A stretch of DNA of 64,000 nt from Comamonadaceae bacterium OTU4NAUVB1 (GCA_024372625.1 CP099605.1:806001-870000), one strand, 5' to 3'; shown: positions 39,005 to 50,187, counted from the stretch's first letter. Numbers and translations: made by a program. The notes: generated by a model from the letters alone, not told the origin.

Positions 39005-40024
39005 ATGTCCGACGCCGCCACCTCCCAACGTCCCCGCATCCTCGTCACGCGCGCCGTGTTCCCCGAGGTCGTCGCCAAGCTCGAACGGCACTTCGAGGTC
39101 GAGTCCAACCCCGACGACGCCGACTGGTCGCGTGACGAACTGATCGCCCGGCTTCAGGGCCGCCAGGGCGCCTTCACCACCGGCAGCGTGAAGGTCGACG
39201 AGGCGCTGCTCACGGCCTGCCCGGACCTGAGGATCTGCGCCAACATGGCCGTGGGCTACAACAACTTCGACATCGACGCCATGACGCGCCACGGCGTCGT
39301 GGCCACCAACACGCCCGACGTGCTGACCGAGACCACCGCCGACTTCGGCTTCGCGCTGCTCATGGCGACCGCGCGCCGCCTCACCGAGAGCGAGCACTAC
39401 CTGCGTCGCGGCGAGTGGAAGAAGTGGAGCTACGACATGTTCGCCGGCGCCGACATCCACGGCGCGACGCTCGGCATCCTGGGCATGGGCCGCATCGGGC
39501 AGGGCATCGCGCGGCGCGGCGCGCTCGGCTTCGGCATGAAGGTGATCTATCACAACCGCTCGCGCCTGCCGGCCGACGTCGAGGCCGAACTGGGCGCGCG
39601 CTACGTCGGCAAGGACGAGCTGCTCGCCCAGGCCAACCACCTGGTGCTGGTGCTGCCGTACTCGGCCTCGTCGCACCATGCCATCGGCGCGGCCGAGCTC
39701 GCGCGCATGAAGCCCACCGCCACGCTGGTCAATCTCGCGCGCGGCGGCATCGTCGACGACGCGGCGCTGGCCGAGGCGCTGCGCGCGCGCACCATCGCGG
39801 CCGCCGGGCTGGACGTGTTCGAAGGCGAGCCGTCGGTCCATCCGGCGCTGCTCACGGTGCCCAACGTCGTGCTCACGCCGCACATCGCCAGTGCCTCGAT
39901 CCCCACGCGCCGCGCGATGGCCGACCTGGCGGCCGACAACCTCATCTCCTTCCTCGAAGGCCGGGGTGCGCTCACGCCCGTGCAGCCCAACCCGTCGCCC
40001 GCGGACACGGGCGCGGCGCGCTGA
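39005..40024 (+). CDS. D-2-hydroxyacid dehydrogenase (glyoxylate/hydroxypyruvate reductase type)
   Basis: This 339-residue protein has the NAD(P)-binding LGILGMGRIGQGIARRG (about residues 157-173) and the catalytic Arg in NLARGGIVDD, Glu in FEGEP and His in TPHIASAS. The N-terminal half has VGYNNFDIDAMTRHGV as in GhrB-like reductases. It should reduce glyoxylate, hydroxypyruvate or 2-ketogluconate; the exact substrate is not fixed by sequence. It follows the antiporter gene by 46 bp and precedes rmuC by one base. Confidence 0.87.
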   Translation: MSDAATSQRPRILVTRAVFPEVVAKLERHFEVESNPDDADWSRDELIARLQGRQGAFTTGSVKVDEALLTACPDLRICANMAVGYNNFDIDAMTRHGVVATNTPDVLTETTADFGFALLMATARRLTESEHYLRRGEWKKWSYDMFAGADIHGATLGILGMGRIGQGIARRGALGFGMKVIYHNRSRLPADVEAELGARYVGKDELLAQANHLVLVLPYSASSHHAIGAAELARMKPTATLVNLARGGIVDDAALAEALRARTIAAAGLDVFEGEPSVHPALLTVPNVVLTPHIASASIPTRRAMADLAADNLISFLEGRGALTPVQPNPSPADTGAAR

Positions 40025-40025
40025 C

Positions 40026-41438
40026 GTGGAGGCGTCCACCGCCGCCGGCAGTGGCCTCGGTCTCTGGCTGCTCGCCGGCCTCGCGCTCCTGAACCTGGGC
40101 GTGCTGGTCGCGCTGTTCCTGCGCCGGCCGCCGGCGGCCGCGCCGCCGGACGACGCGCTGTCCGATCAGGTGGTCGACGCGCTGGCCGCTTCGAGCGAGC
40201 GCACCGAACGGGCGCTGCGCCACGAGATCGCCGAGTCGGCGCGCGGCACGCGCCAGGAGCTCGGGCACAACCTGGCGAGCTTCCAGGCCGCGCTGGTGCA
40301 GCAGGGCGCCGAGGCCACGCGCACGCAGAACGCGCAGATCGACGCGTTCGCGCAGCAGCTCGCGCTGATGCAGAAGTCGCTGGCCGACACGCTGCACACG
40401 CAACTCCAGGGTCTGTCGGAGTCGAACGCGCGGCGCCTGGCGGAGGTGCGCGCCACCATGGAGACCCAGCTCGCGCAGCTGCAGCAGACCAACTCCGCCA
40501 AGCTCGACGAGATGCGTCGCACCGTCGACGAGAAGCTCCAGAGCACCCTGGAGGCGCGCATCGGCGAGAGCTTCCGGCAGGTGGCCGACCGCCTCGACCA
40601 GGTCCACAAGGGCCTGGGCGAGATGCAGAACCTGGCCGTCGGCGTGGGCAGCCTGCAGCGCGTGCTGACCAACGTGAAGACGCGCGGCATCTTCGGCGAG
40701 GTGCAGCTGGAGGCCCTGCTCGAGCAGGTGCTCACGACCGAGCAGTACGCCCGTCAGGTCGAGACGCGCCCGCGCAGCGGCCAGCGCGTGGACTTCGCGG
40801 TGCGCTTTCCCGGCCGCAGCGCCGACGGCGCGCCGGTGTGGCTGCCCATCGACGCCAAGTTCCCGCGCGACGACTACGAGCGCCTGATCGAGGCCCACGA
40901 GCGCGCCGACGCGCCGGCGGTCGAGCTGGCCGGCAAGGCGCTGGAGGCCCGCATCCGCACGGAGGCCAAGTCGATCGCCGACAACTACCTCTGCGCCCCG
41001 CACACCACCGACTTCGCGATCCTGTTCCTGCCGGTGGAGAGCCTCTATGCCGAGGTGCTGCGCCGTCCCGGCCTGATGGACGCCGTGCAGCGCCAGCACC
41101 GGGTGACGCTGGCGGGCCCGACCACGCTGCTGGCCATGCTCAACAGCCTGCACATGGGCTTCCGCACGCTGGCGCTGGAGCAGCAGGCCTCGGAGGTCTG
41201 GAAGACGCTGGGCGCGGTCAAGACCGAGTTCGAGCGCTTCGGCGACTGGGTCGCGCGCATCAAGGAGCAGGTCGCCAAGGCCTCCGACACGCTGGACAAG
41301 GCCGACATGCGCGCGCGCCAGATGCGCCGCGTGCTCAAGGGCGTCGAGGCGCTGCCCGAACTCCAGACGCAGGCCCTGCTGCCGGTGGGCGATGCCGACA
41401 TCGAGGCCGACGAACGCGAGGGCGAACGCACGCCGTGA
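40026..41438 (+). CDS. rmuC: DNA recombination protein RmuC family
   Basis: This 470-residue protein has an N-terminal membrane helix (GLWLLAGLALLNLGVLVALFL, about residues 12-32), a long coiled coil (about 50-200, Gln/Ala-rich) and the conserved nuclease-like domain (about 210-420). That domain carries LTNVKTRGIFGEVQLEALLEQ, VDFAVRFPG, LPIDAKFPRDDYERL and ILFLPVESLYAEVLRRPGL. RmuC limits certain DNA inversions and recombination in E. coli; the enzyme activity is not well defined. The GTG start lies one base after the preceding stop, and the end overlaps the GTG of the next gene (GTGA). Confidence 0.9.
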   Translation: MEASTAAGSGLGLWLLAGLALLNLGVLVALFLRRPPAAAPPDDALSDQVVDALAASSERTERALRHEIAESARGTRQELGHNLASFQAALVQQGAEATRTQNAQIDAFAQQLALMQKSLADTLHTQLQGLSESNARRLAEVRATMETQLAQLQQTNSAKLDEMRRTVDEKLQSTLEARIGESFRQVADRLDQVHKGLGEMQNLAVGVGSLQRVLTNVKTRGIFGEVQLEALLEQVLTTEQYARQVETRPRSGQRVDFAVRFPGRSADGAPVWLPIDAKFPRDDYERLIEAHERADAPAVELAGKALEARIRTEAKSIADNYLCAPHTTDFAILFLPVESLYAEVLRRPGLMDAVQRQHRVTLAGPTTLLAMLNSLHMGFRTLALEQQASEVWKTLGAVKTEFERFGDWVARIKEQVAKASDTLDKADMRARQMRRVLKGVEALPELQTQALLPVGDADIEADEREGERTP

Positions 41439-42625
41439 CGCCCGAGCTGCTCCGGCTGATCGCCGCGCAGGTCTGCCTGCACGCCGCCATGACCGGCACA
41501 CGGCTGGCCGCGCCCTTGCTGGCGTTGCAGCAGGGGTACAGCGCGGCGGCGGTGGGCGTGCTGCTGGCGTTGTTCGCGCTGACGCAGGTGTTCCTCGCAT
41601 TGCCGGCCGGCCGCTACGCCGACCGCCACGGGCTGCGGCGGCCGCTGGCCATCGCGGTCGCGGCGGCCGTGCTGGGCGCCGCGCTGGCGGCGGCGTTCCC
41701 GGTCTTCCCGGTGCTGTGCCTGGCGGCGCTGCTGACCGGCGGGGCGACCGGCATCGCGGTGATCGCGCTGCAGCGCCACGTCGGGCGGGTGGCGCAGAAC
41801 CCGACGCAGCTGCGCCAGGTCTTCAGCTGGCTGGCGATCTCGCCGGCGGCGGCGAACTTCGTCGGACCGTTCGCCGCCGGCCTGCTGATCGACCACGCGG
41901 GCCGCGCGCCGGCCGACCTGCCGGGCTTCCGCATCGCCTTCGGCGTGCTGGCGCTGCTGCCGCTGGCGTGCTGGCTGCTGGCGCGCGGCACGCGCGAGCG
42001 TCCGAGTCCGCCGCCGCCGCCGGGCACGCCGAAGCCGCGCGCGCTCGACCTGCTGCGCCAGCCGATGTTCCGGCGCCTGCTGTTCGTCAACTGGCTGCAG
42101 TCGGCGGCCTGGGACGTGCACACCTTCGTGCTGCCGATCCTGGGGCACGAGCGCGGCCTGAGCGCCTCGGTCATCGGCGCGCTGCTGGGCGCCTTCGCCA
42201 TCGCCGCGGCCGGCATCCGGGTGGTGCTGCCGCTGGTGGCCTCGCGATTGAACGAGCGGCAGGTGATCGCGGCGTCCAACGTGGTGACGGCGGGGGTGTT
42301 CGCGGTCTACCCGCTGACGGGGTCGGCGCTCGGCATGGGGGCGTGCTCGGTGGTGCTGGGCATCGCGCTGGGCGCCGTCCAGCCGATGGTGATGAGCATG
42401 CTGCACCAGATCACGCCGCATGCGCGCCACGGCGAGGCGCTGGGATTGCGCGTGCTCACGCTCAACGCGTCGAGCGTGGCCATGCCGATGCTCTTCGGCG
42501 CGGCTGGCGCCTTCATCGGCGTGGCCGGTGTCTTCTGGGTCGTGGGCGGCGTCGTGGCGCTGGGAACGCGCGCGGTCGGCGGGCTGCGGGTGCCGCCGCC
42601 CGCCGAGGGGACTCAGAGCTTGTAG
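41435..42625 (+). CDS. Major facilitator superfamily transporter
   Basis: This 396-residue membrane protein has 12 hydrophobic helices, a loop 2-3 motif A (PAGRYADRHGLRRPL) and many Ala/Leu/Val-rich segments. The first helix carries QVCLHAAMTGTRLAAPLLAL. No motif identifies the substrate. The GTG start overlaps the rmuC stop by three bases. The last 13 bases overlap the end of the LOG gene on the other strand. Confidence 0.85.
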   Translation: MTPELLRLIAAQVCLHAAMTGTRLAAPLLALQQGYSAAAVGVLLALFALTQVFLALPAGRYADRHGLRRPLAIAVAAAVLGAALAAAFPVFPVLCLAALLTGGATGIAVIALQRHVGRVAQNPTQLRQVFSWLAISPAAANFVGPFAAGLLIDHAGRAPADLPGFRIAFGVLALLPLACWLLARGTRERPSPPPPPGTPKPRALDLLRQPMFRRLLFVNWLQSAAWDVHTFVLPILGHERGLSASVIGALLGAFAIAAAGIRVVLPLVASRLNERQVIAASNVVTAGVFAVYPLTGSALGMGACSVVLGIALGAVQPMVMSMLHQITPHARHGEALGLRVLTLNASSVAMPMLFGAAGAFIGVAGVFWVVGGVVALGTRAVGGLRVPPPAEGTQSL

Positions 42626-43479
42626 AAGCGCTTGATCGCGTCCCACGCGTCGGCCGGCGCGTCGACGTACTCGAACAGTTTCACGTCCTCGGGCGAGATC
42701 ACGCCTTCCTCGGCCAGGAAGTCGAAGTCGATCAGCCGCTTCCAGTAGTCTGAGCCGAACAGCACGATCGGCACCGGCTTGGCCTTGCGCGTCTGCACCA
42801 GCGTGACGACCTCGAACAGTTCGTCGAGCGTGCCGAAGCCGCCCGGGAACGCCACCAGCGCCTTGGCCCGCATCATGAAATGCATCTTGCGGATGGCGAA
42901 GTAGTGGAACTTGAAGCTCAGCGCCGGCGTGACGTAGGGGTTGGGTTCCTCCTCCATCGGCAGCGCGATCGCCAGGCCGATGTTCAGGCCGCCACCCTCG
43001 TGCGAACCGCGGTTGGCCGCCTGCATGATGCCGGGGCCGCCACCGGTGCAGACGAACAGCTTGTCGGCGGCTTCCTTGCCGGCGCTGTACTGCGCGACCA
43101 TCTTGCCGAAGGCGCGCGCCTCCTCGTAGTAGTGCGAGTTGTGGGCGAGCTTGCGCCAGCGCGCGGCGGCCACCGCGTTTCCGGCCGCGTCGGCCTGCGC
43201 GATCAGCGCGTCCGATTCCTCCCGGCTTCGGAAGCGCGCGCTGCCGAAGACCACCACCGTGTTCTCGATGCCGTGCTCGCGCATCTGCAGGTCGGGCTTC
43301 ATCAGCTCGAGCTGCATCCGGATGCCGCGCGTCTCGCGGCGCAGCAGGAACTCGGGGTCGGCGAAGGCCAGGCGCGCCGGATCGCTGTCCAGTGGCAGGC
43401 CTTCGTTGGAGTGGGCCTGGAGCGTTGCCCAGGCGTCGGCGAGGCGTTTGTCGTGAAGGTCGTGCGTCTTGTCGCTCAT
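42613..43479 (-). CDS. LOG-family protein (TIGR00730, cytokinin-nucleotide phosphoribohydrolase-like)
   Basis: This 288-residue protein has the nucleotide-binding VVVFGSAR, GGGPGIMQAANRGSHEGGG and the LOG motif PGGFGTLDELFE. It has an N-terminal extension of about 75 residues compared with the short LOG proteins. LOG proteins release the base from nucleoside 5'-monophosphates, with AMP the common bacterial substrate, or make cytokinins. It ends convergent with the MFS gene, which it overlaps by 13 bases. Confidence 0.87.
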   Translation of the reverse strand: MSDKTHDLHDKRLADAWATLQAHSNEGLPLDSDPARLAFADPEFLLRRETRGIRMQLELMKPDLQMREHGIENTVVVFGSARFRSREESDALIAQADAAGNAVAAARWRKLAHNSHYYEEARAFGKMVAQYSAGKEAADKLFVCTGGGPGIMQAANRGSHEGGGLNIGLAIALPMEEEPNPYVTPALSFKFHYFAIRKMHFMMRAKALVAFPGGFGTLDELFEVVTLVQTRKAKPVPIVLFGSDYWKRLIDFDFLAEEGVISPEDVKLFEYVDAPADAWDAIKRFYKL

Positions 43480-43540
43480 GCGGTGCTCCGTGTCGCCGCC
43501 GGTCGGGCGGGTGGTGGGCCCTCGGAGAAGGCCATGAAAA

Positions 43541-43560
43541 AAGGCTCCCGAAGGAGCCTT
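43541..43560 (-). terminator. Hairpin terminator after efp
   Basis: AAGGCTCC-CGAA-GGAGCCTT is a perfect 8-bp stem with a tetraloop. On the minus strand it follows the efp stop by 19 bases and is followed by TTTTTTCATGG, a classic intrinsic terminator. Confidence 0.88.
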
Positions 43561-43579
43561 GCGGATGGTACGCAGAAGT

Positions 43580-44134
43580 TCACACGCGCTTACGGTATTC
43601 GCCCGTGCGGGTGTCGATCTCGATGCGGTCGCCCTGCGCCACGAACAGCGGCACCGGCACCTCGAAGCCGGTGGCGATCTTGGCCGGCTTGAGCACCTTG
43701 CCCGACGTGTCGCCCTTGACGGCGGGTTCGGTCCAGGTGATCTCTCGCTCGACGCTGGTGGGCAGTTCGACGGAGATGGCCTTGCCTTCGTAGAACACCA
43801 CTTCGACGGTCATGCCGTCTTCCAGGTAGTTCAGGGCGTCGCCCATGTTCTCGGCCTCGACCTCGTACTGGTTGTACTCGGTGTCCATGCAGACGTAGAG
43901 CGGGTCGGCGAAGTAGGAATAGGTGCACTCCTTCTTCTCCAGCACGATCTGGTCGATCTTGTCGTCGGCCTTGAAGACCACTTCGGTGTTGAAGTTGGCC
44001 ACCAGGCTCTTCATCTTCATGCGCACGGTGGCGGAGTTGCGGCCGCCGCGGCTGTACTCGGTCTTGAGGACGACCATCGGGTCCTTGCCGTGCATGATGA
44101 CGTTGCCGGCGCGGATTTCTTGAGCGATTTTCAT
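43580..44134 (-). CDS. efp: Translation elongation factor P
   Basis: This 184-residue protein has the three-domain EF-P length. The tip loop is YSRGGRNSA with Arg at position 32, the residue modified by rhamnose in the EarP type of EF-P, rather than the Lys of E. coli. EF-P binds stalled ribosomes at the E site and restores synthesis of polyproline stretches. It lies 110 bases downstream of earP on the same strand and ends at a strong terminator. Confidence 0.96.
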   Translation of the reverse strand: MKIAQEIRAGNVIMHGKDPMVVLKTEYSRGGRNSATVRMKMKSLVANFNTEVVFKADDKIDQIVLEKKECTYSYFADPLYVCMDTEYNQYEVEAENMGDALNYLEDGMTVEVVFYEGKAISVELPTSVEREITWTEPAVKGDTSGKVLKPAKIATGFEVPVPLFVAQGDRIEIDTRTGEYRKRV

Positions 44135-44244
44135 AGGTTGTCTGGCTGGTTGGCCGCGGGGCGCGGCAGGCCGGGGGCCATCGAGGCACCTGGAAAGGCG
44201 TCCAGGTCGAACGGCGGGCGGCACATGTTGGGGAACCCGCGATT

Positions 44245-45369
44245 TTAGCGGGTTTCGCGGGGTCCGGGCCATGGGTCGCCCAGCGCGCCCGCGAACCGCG
44301 CGAGCTGCGTGACGAGGTCGTCCTGGGCCACCAGCCGCGTGCGGGCGGCCCGCGCGGCGACCGCCCAGTCGGCGCGCGTGGCCACGTCGGGCCAGTCCGC
44401 GGGGGCGTCGTCGATGCCGTTCCACCCGGCGTGGAAGCGGCGCAGCGAGGCCGGCGCGGCGACGGCGTCGAGCAGCGCCTGGAGCTTGGCGTGATGGGCG
44501 TCGTCGTCCTGCGGATAGATCTGCCAGGCGAACGGCGCGCCGGCCCAGATCGCGCGCACCAGCGAATCCTCGCCGCGCACGAAGTTGAAGTCGCCGGTCC
44601 ACAGCAGATCGTCGAACGCGATCTGGGTGAGCAGCGGCAGGAAGGTGATCGCGAGCCGGCCGGTGCCGACGACCGGGTCCGGCAGCGCGGCGCGCACCGC
44701 CCGCGCGGCGCGACCGGCGGTCACCAGCAACCGGATCGGCTCGTCGCCATCGGCCCACCGTGCCAGCAGCGCGGGCAAGGCGCGGGGTTCGTAGCAGAAC
44801 AGCGTGACGATCGTTTCGTCACGCCGTTCGATGCCGTGCGCGGCCAGCCAATCGGCACGGTCGAAAGCCGCGCGCCGCTCGGCCAGCTCCGGCTCGCGCA
44901 GCAGGCCGCCGGTCGCGGGCGTGAAGCCGGGATAGAAGAAGTGCTTGGTTAGCCCCGCGCCAGGTCCCCGGAAGACGGGCGAGGGCAACGTGTGCAGCCG
45001 CTCGACGGAGGGCTCGGCGGACAGGTATTCGAGGTTGATCCAGGGCCGCGCCCGGCCGTCCGAGGCGATGTCGGCCGCGAAGCGCGCCACCAGTTCGGGC
45101 GCCGGGTCGCAGCCGAACGCCTCGATCAGCACGTCCGGCGCAGGCGCCGCCACGGCCGCGCGCACGGCGGCCCGGTCCGACGTGTCGATCACCGCGACGC
45201 CCGGCTCGCCCCCGGGCGCCATCCAGGCGACCAGCGCCGGGTCGTCGATCCACAGCCGCACGTGCGCGCCGGTCCGCGCGAGCCCGCGGGCCAGTCGCCA
45301 GCAGACGCCGGCGTCGCCGTAGTTGTCGACGACCTTGCAGGCCAGGTCCCAGTGCGCGTGTTGATGCAT
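44245..45369 (-). CDS. earP: EF-P arginine rhamnosyltransferase EarP
   Basis: This 374-residue protein has the EarP words [17 protein letters not shown] near the N terminus (Asp15 and Asp19 match the two catalytic-site aspartates of the family). It also has [43 protein letters not shown] and [11 protein letters not shown]. It transfers L-rhamnose from dTDP-rhamnose to Arg32 of EF-P, a GT-B-type inverting enzyme. It is directly upstream of efp, as in many betaproteobacteria. The start [14 protein letters not shown] is chosen; an upstream extension exists but is not family-like. Confidence 0.95.
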   Translation of the reverse strand: MHQHAHWDLACKVVDNYGDAGVCWRLARGLARTGAHVRLWIDDPALVAWMAPGGEPGVAVIDTSDRAAVRAAVAAPAPDVLIEAFGCDPAPELVARFAADIASDGRARPWINLEYLSAEPSVERLHTLPSPVFRGPGAGLTKHFFYPGFTPATGGLLREPELAERRAAFDRADWLAAHGIERRDETIVTLFCYEPRALPALLARWADGDEPIRLLVTAGRAARAVRAALPDPVVGTGRLAITFLPLLTQIAFDDLLWTGDFNFVRGEDSLVRAIWAGAPFAWQIYPQDDDAHHAKLQALLDAVAAPASLRRFHAGWNGIDDAPADWPDVATRADWAVAARAARTRLVAQDDLVTQLARFAGALGDPWPGPRETR

Positions 45370-45465
45370 GCCTCGATTCTGGCCGTCGCCCATGAAGTCA
45401 GGCTCCCGGCGTCCGGATCGACGGCGGGGGCCTGGGAAGGACACGTGCGTCGAGATGCCGGGACG

Positions 45466-47484
45466 TCAGGGCGTGACGGTGTCCCCCAGCACGATGCCCT
45501 CGCGGCGCGGATCGGCGCCGCCGGTCAGCACGGTGGTGCCATTGACCTGCCGGCGGATGACGGTGCTGATGCCGCTGGACTGCGCGGCGGTGGAGACCGT
45601 GTGGCCGAGCGCGCGCAGGCCGGCGACCAGCGTGTCGTTGTTGCCGTTGTTGCTGGTGTCGACGTTCGGGTGCTCGCCGCCGACGTTGGTCGTCGCGCTG
45701 TTGGCGGCGCCGAAATCAACCAGCGAGGTGGCCTGCTGCGCGTCCAGGCCCCAGTCGAGCGCGCCGACCACGGTCTTCACGACGTACTGGATGATGGTGC
45801 CGCCGCCGGGCGAGCCGGTGGCCATGAAGAAGTCGCCCGGCGCGCTGCCGTTGAAGACCATCGTCGGTGCCATCGTGCTGCGCGGGCGCTTGCCCGGCGC
45901 CACGCGGTTGGCCACCGGCAGCCCGGCGGCGTCCACCGGCGAGGCGCTGAAGTCGGTCAGCTGGTTGTTGAGCATGATGCCGCGGCTCATGTGGTAGGAC
46001 CCGAGCGTGGACTCGACCGTCGTCGTCATGGTCACGACGTCGCCGGCGCGGTCGACGATGGTCAGGTGCGTCGTGCCGCGCTCGACGGTGGTGTCGATGC
46101 CTTGCGGGACGGCGCCCAGGTTGCCCGCCTGCGCCACGCCCATGCTGCGCGTCGTGCTGACGAGGCCGGCGCGCGAGCGCATGTAGGCCTTGTTGAGCAG
46201 CGTGTCGGCGCTGCCGCCGGGCAGCGGCACGTAGTCGGTGTCGGCCACGTACTTGTCGCGGTCGGCATAGGCCAGCCGCTCGGCCTCGGCCACCAGGTGG
46301 ACGCCCTGCACGGTCGGCCTGCCGCCCTCGAGGTCGATGGCCGTGGGCGCGTTGCGCGCCATGTCGAAGTTCTCCAGGATACCCAGCGACGACAGCACGC
46401 CGATGCCGCCGGACGACGGCGGCGACATGCTGCACACGTAGTAGGCGCGGTAGGTGGTGCAGACCGGTTCGCGACGCACCGCCCGGTAGGCGCGCAGGTC
46501 GGCCAGCGTGGTCTTGCCGGGCGTGATGGCCGAGCCGTCGGCGCCGGTCGCGATCTGGATCTTGGCGACGATGTCGGCGGCGATCGGGCCGGTGTGCAGC
46601 GCGTCGGCGCCCTGGCTCGCGAGGGCGCGCAGGACGTCGGCGTAGGCCGGATTGGTCAGCGTGGCGCCCAGCGGCTTGGGATTGCCGGCGGCGTCGAGGA
46701 AGTAGGCGGCGGCCTCGGCGTCGCGCTTCAGGTTGGATGCCGACGAAGCGATGGCCGCGGCCAGGCGTCCGCCGATCCTGAAGCCGTTGGCCGCCAGGTC
46801 GGTGCCCTGGCCGAACAGGGCGTTCCAGGGCAGCGTGCCGTGGTCGCCGTGGGCCAGTTCGAGCATCCGCATCACGCCGGGCGTGCCGATGGAGCGGCCG
46901 CTCGCGCGCGCGTTGGGCACGGGCGGGTTCTGGTTGCCCGCGTCGTCGATGTAGCGCAGGTAGTTGGCGGTGGCGGCGGCCGGCGCGGTCTCGCGGCCGT
47001 CGTAGGCCTGCACCTTCTTCGTCTGCGCGTCGTAGTGCAGCATGAAGGCGCCGCCGGCCATGCTGCTCGACTGCGGCTCGACCAGGCCCAGCACGGCCTG
47101 CACGGCGACGGCCGCGTCGACCGCGCTGCCGCCGGCCTTCAGGATGTCGCAGCCCGCCTTGGTCGCCAGCGGATGGTTGGCGACGACCATGTAGCTCTTC
47201 GCGGTCACGACCTTGTGGCCGACCACGTAGCCCGAGGCCGGCTCCGGCGCGGCCGGGTCGCCGGCGAGGCCGGAGCCCACCACCACGGGCGCGCCGCCGG
47301 TGGTGGTCAGGCAGCCGTTGTCGGCGACGGGCGTGGTCGGGGTCACGGGCGTCTGGGTGACCGGTGGCGTGACGGCGGCGGGCGTGTCGTCGGAACTGCC
47401 GCCGCAGCCCGCGAGGGCCAGCGACAGCGACACGGACAGGGCGAGGGCGGCGGGCTCGCGCCAGGTCGTCGGATTCTTTTTCAT
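45466..47484 (-). CDS. ggt: Gamma-glutamyltransferase, lipoprotein form
   Basis: This 672-residue protein has a lipoprotein signal (SLSLALAGC, modified Cys27), a Thr/Pro-rich linker, then the gamma-glutamyltranspeptidase fold. The signatures include [29 protein letters not shown] and [11 protein letters not shown]. The autocleavage site is before the catalytic Thr in [11 protein letters not shown] (about residue 468), and the oxyanion block GSPGGGTII follows. It cleaves glutathione and gamma-glutamyl compounds outside the cytoplasm. The lipid anchor is unusual because most Ggt are free periplasmic proteins. The gene is divergent from uvrC, with a 138-base gap. Confidence 0.9.
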   Translation of the reverse strand: MKKNPTTWREPAALALSVSLSLALAGCGGSSDDTPAAVTPPVTQTPVTPTTPVADNGCLTTTGGAPVVVGSGLAGDPAAPEPASGYVVGHKVVTAKSYMVVANHPLATKAGCDILKAGGSAVDAAVAVQAVLGLVEPQSSSMAGGAFMLHYDAQTKKVQAYDGRETAPAAATANYLRYIDDAGNQNPPVPNARASGRSIGTPGVMRMLELAHGDHGTLPWNALFGQGTDLAANGFRIGGRLAAAIASSASNLKRDAEAAAYFLDAAGNPKPLGATLTNPAYADVLRALASQGADALHTGPIAADIVAKIQIATGADGSAITPGKTTLADLRAYRAVRREPVCTTYRAYYVCSMSPPSSGGIGVLSSLGILENFDMARNAPTAIDLEGGRPTVQGVHLVAEAERLAYADRDKYVADTDYVPLPGGSADTLLNKAYMRSRAGLVSTTRSMGVAQAGNLGAVPQGIDTTVERGTTHLTIVDRAGDVVTMTTTVESTLGSYHMSRGIMLNNQLTDFSASPVDAAGLPVANRVAPGKRPRSTMAPTMVFNGSAPGDFFMATGSPGGGTIIQYVVKTVVGALDWGLDAQQATSLVDFGAANSATTNVGGEHPNVDTSNNGNNDTLVAGLRALGHTVSTAAQSSGISTVIRRQVNGTTVLTGGADPRREGIVLGDTVTP

Positions 47485-47622
47485 GGGCGGACGTCCGTGC
47501 ATCGGAAGCGATGCGAAGTTGGAAAACAGCGTAGGGGCCGGGCATGCGAATGCCCGGGGCGATGCGTGCAGGAACCGCGCCAGCCGCAGGCGGCGACCCG
47601 GCCCGGACGCCACAATACCCCC

Positions 47623-49575
47623 ATGTCCGACGTGCACTCCGATCAATTGCTCAGCGAAGTGGCCGCCCTGCCACAGCTCCCCGGCGTCTACCGCTATTTC
47701 GACGCCGCCGGCACCGTGCTCTACGTGGGCAAGGCGCGCAACCTCAAGCGGCGCGTGGCCAACTACTTCCAGAAGAACCACGGCGGCACGCGCATCGGTC
47801 ACATGATCGGCAAGATCGCGCGCATGGAGACCACCGTGGTGCGCTCCGAGGCTGAGGCGCTGCTGCTGGAGAACAACCTCATCAAGAGCCTCAAGCCGCG
47901 CTACAACATCCTGTTTCGCGACGACAAGAGCTATCCCTACCTGAAGATCGCCTCGCACGCCTTCCCGCGCCTGGCCTATTACCGGGGCGCCACCGATCGC
48001 CGGCACCGCTACTTCGGCCCCTACCCGAGCGCCTGGGCGGTCAAGGAGTCGATCCAGCTATTGCAGAAGGTCTTCAAGCTGCGCACCTGCGAGGACACCG
48101 TCTACGCCAACCGCACGCGGCCCTGCCTGCTCTATCAGATCAAGCGCTGCACCGCGCCGTGCGTGGGCCACGTCACGCCCGAGGCCTACGCGCAGGACGT
48201 CGCCAACGCCGAGGCCTTCCTGCTGGGCGACACGCAGGCCGTGCTCGGCCAGCTGGAGTCGCGCATGACGACGCACGCCGAGCGGCTGGAGTTCGAGCAG
48301 GCCGCCGAACTGCGCAACCAGATGACGGCGCTGTCGCGCGTGCTCCACCAGCAGTCCATCGAGATCGCCTCGGACAAGGACGTCGACGTCCTCGCCGTGA
48401 AGGTGCAGGGCGGCCGCGCTTGCGTGAACCTGGCGATGGTGCGCGGCGGGCGCCACCTGGGCGACCGCGCCTACTTTCCCGTGCACGTCGAGGACGCCAC
48501 GCAGATGGACCACGAGGAGCTCGACACCGAGGGTGGCGCGGCGCCGGCCTCGGTCGAGACGCGGGTGCTGGAGGCGTTCATCGCGCAGCACTACATCGAC
48601 GTGCCGGTGCCGGGCATCCTGGTGCTGAGCGAGCCGGTCGGCCGCGAACTGATCGAGGCGGTGGTGCAGCAGTCGGGCACCCGCGTCACGGCCGTCTTCC
48701 AGCCGCGCGAGCAGCGTCGGCTCTGGCTGGAGATGGCGCAGAAGAACGCCGGGCTGCAGCTCGCGCGGCTGCTGGCCGAGGAGGGCTCCCAGCAGTCGCG
48801 CACGCGCGCGCTGGTCGAAGCACTCGAACTCGCCCCCGACGACCTCGACAACTTCCGCATCGAGTGCTTCGACATCTCCCACACCGCCGGCGAAGCCACG
48901 CAGGCCTCGTGCGTGGTGTTCGAGCACCACGCGATGCAGAACCGCGACTACCGCCGCTACAACATCGAGGGCATCACGCCGGGCGACGACTACGCGGCCA
49001 TGCGCCAGGTGCTGCGCCGGCGCTATGCCAAGCTGGCCGAGGCCATCGCCGCCGAGAGCGATGCGCCGCCGGCGGGCGACGCGGCCGGCGCGGGCAGCGA
49101 CGCGCCACCCGCCACCCGCGCCGCGCGCATGCCCGACCTGGTGCTGGTGGACGGCGGCAAGGGCCAGGTCTCGATGGCGCGCGAGGTCTTCGGCGAGCTC
49201 GGCCTGCCGCTGTCCTTGATCGTCGGCGTCGAGAAGGGCGAGGGCCGCAAGGTCGGCCTGGAGGAACTCGTCTTCGCCGACGGACGCGAGAAGGTCTACC
49301 TCGGGCGCGATTCGGCGGCGCTGATGCTGGTCGCGCAGATCCGCGACGAGGCGCACCGCTTCGCCATCACCGGCATGCGCGCCAAGCGCGCCAAGGTGCG
49401 CGTGGGCGGCAGCCAGCTTGAGGACATCCCCGGCATCGGCCCGAAGCGCCGGGCCCGCTTGCTGCAGCGCTTCGGCGGCATCCGCGGCGTGGCGGCGGCC
49501 AGCGTGGAGGACATCGCCTCGGTCGAGGGCATCGCCTCGGAACTGGCCGAGGAAATCTACCGCGCACTGCATTGA
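47623..49575 (+). CDS. uvrC: Excinuclease ABC subunit C
   Basis: This 650-residue protein has the GIY-YIG nuclease domain (residues 16-95, [21 protein letters not shown]), the cysteine-containing [18 protein letters not shown] region and a UVR motif near 215-240 ([20 protein letters not shown]). The RNase H-like nuclease domain (about 390-560, [29 protein letters not shown]) and C-terminal helix-hairpin-helix pair ([17 protein letters not shown]) follow. It makes the two cuts around damaged bases with UvrAB. An Ala/Gly/Pro insert (about 480-500) sits inside the second nuclease domain. It is followed by pgsA after 45 bp. Confidence 0.96.
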   Translation: MSDVHSDQLLSEVAALPQLPGVYRYFDAAGTVLYVGKARNLKRRVANYFQKNHGGTRIGHMIGKIARMETTVVRSEAEALLLENNLIKSLKPRYNILFRDDKSYPYLKIASHAFPRLAYYRGATDRRHRYFGPYPSAWAVKESIQLLQKVFKLRTCEDTVYANRTRPCLLYQIKRCTAPCVGHVTPEAYAQDVANAEAFLLGDTQAVLGQLESRMTTHAERLEFEQAAELRNQMTALSRVLHQQSIEIASDKDVDVLAVKVQGGRACVNLAMVRGGRHLGDRAYFPVHVEDATQMDHEELDTEGGAAPASVETRVLEAFIAQHYIDVPVPGILVLSEPVGRELIEAVVQQSGTRVTAVFQPREQRRLWLEMAQKNAGLQLARLLAEEGSQQSRTRALVEALELAPDDLDNFRIECFDISHTAGEATQASCVVFEHHAMQNRDYRRYNIEGITPGDDYAAMRQVLRRRYAKLAEAIAAESDAPPAGDAAGAGSDAPPATRAARMPDLVLVDGGKGQVSMAREVFGELGLPLSLIVGVEKGEGRKVGLEELVFADGREKVYLGRDSAALMLVAQIRDEAHRFAITGMRAKRAKVRVGGSQLEDIPGIGPKRRARLLQRFGGIRGVAAASVEDIASVEGIASELAEEIYRALH

Positions 49576-49620
49576 GGCGCGGCGCCGGTCCGGCCACTGG
49601 GCTCATGCACAATCGAGCGC

Positions 49621-50187
49621 ATGTTCTGGACCCTTCCGACCATCATGACCTGGACGCGCATCGTCGCGATTCCGCTGATCGTCGGCGTCTTCTATCTGCC
49701 CATGGCCGAGCCGACGCGCAACCTGATCGCCACGGTCATGTTCGTGGTCTTCGCCGCGACCGACTGGCTCGACGGCTTCCTCGCGCGCAAGCTCAACCAG
49801 ACCTCGGCCTTCGGCGCCTTCCTCGACCCGGTCGCGGACAAGTTCCTGGTGTGCGCGTCACTGCTGGTGCTGGTGCATCTGCAGCGCACCGACGTCTTCG
49901 TCGCCCTCATCATCATCGGCCGCGAGATCGCGATCTCGGCGCTGCGCGAGTGGATGGCCCAGATCGGCGCGGGCAAGAGCGTGGCGGTGCACATGCTTGG
50001 CAAGGTCAAGACCGTGGTGCAGATGGTGGCCATTCCCTTCCTGCTGTACGAGGGCACGCTCTTCGGCACGATCGACACCGGGCTCTGGGGCCGGTGGCTG
50101 ATCTGGGTGTCGGCCGTGCTCACGGTCTGGTCGATGATCTACTACCTGCAGAAGGCGGTTCCGGAGATCCGGGCGCGCACCCGCTGA
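49621..50187 (+). CDS. pgsA: CDP-diacylglycerol--glycerol-3-phosphate 3-phosphatidyltransferase
   Basis: This 188-residue inner-membrane enzyme has the CDP-alcohol phosphatidyltransferase motif DWLDGFLARKLNQTSAFGAF followed by LDPVADK, with the conserved Asp and Gly residues. It makes phosphatidylglycerophosphate, the first step to phosphatidylglycerol and cardiolipin. It lies behind uvrC, an arrangement shared with many proteobacteria. Confidence 0.95.
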   Translation: MFWTLPTIMTWTRIVAIPLIVGVFYLPMAEPTRNLIATVMFVVFAATDWLDGFLARKLNQTSAFGAFLDPVADKFLVCASLLVLVHLQRTDVFVALIIIGREIAISALREWMAQIGAGKSVAVHMLGKVKTVVQMVAIPFLLYEGTLFGTIDTGLWGRWLIWVSAVLTVWSMIYYLQKAVPEIRARTR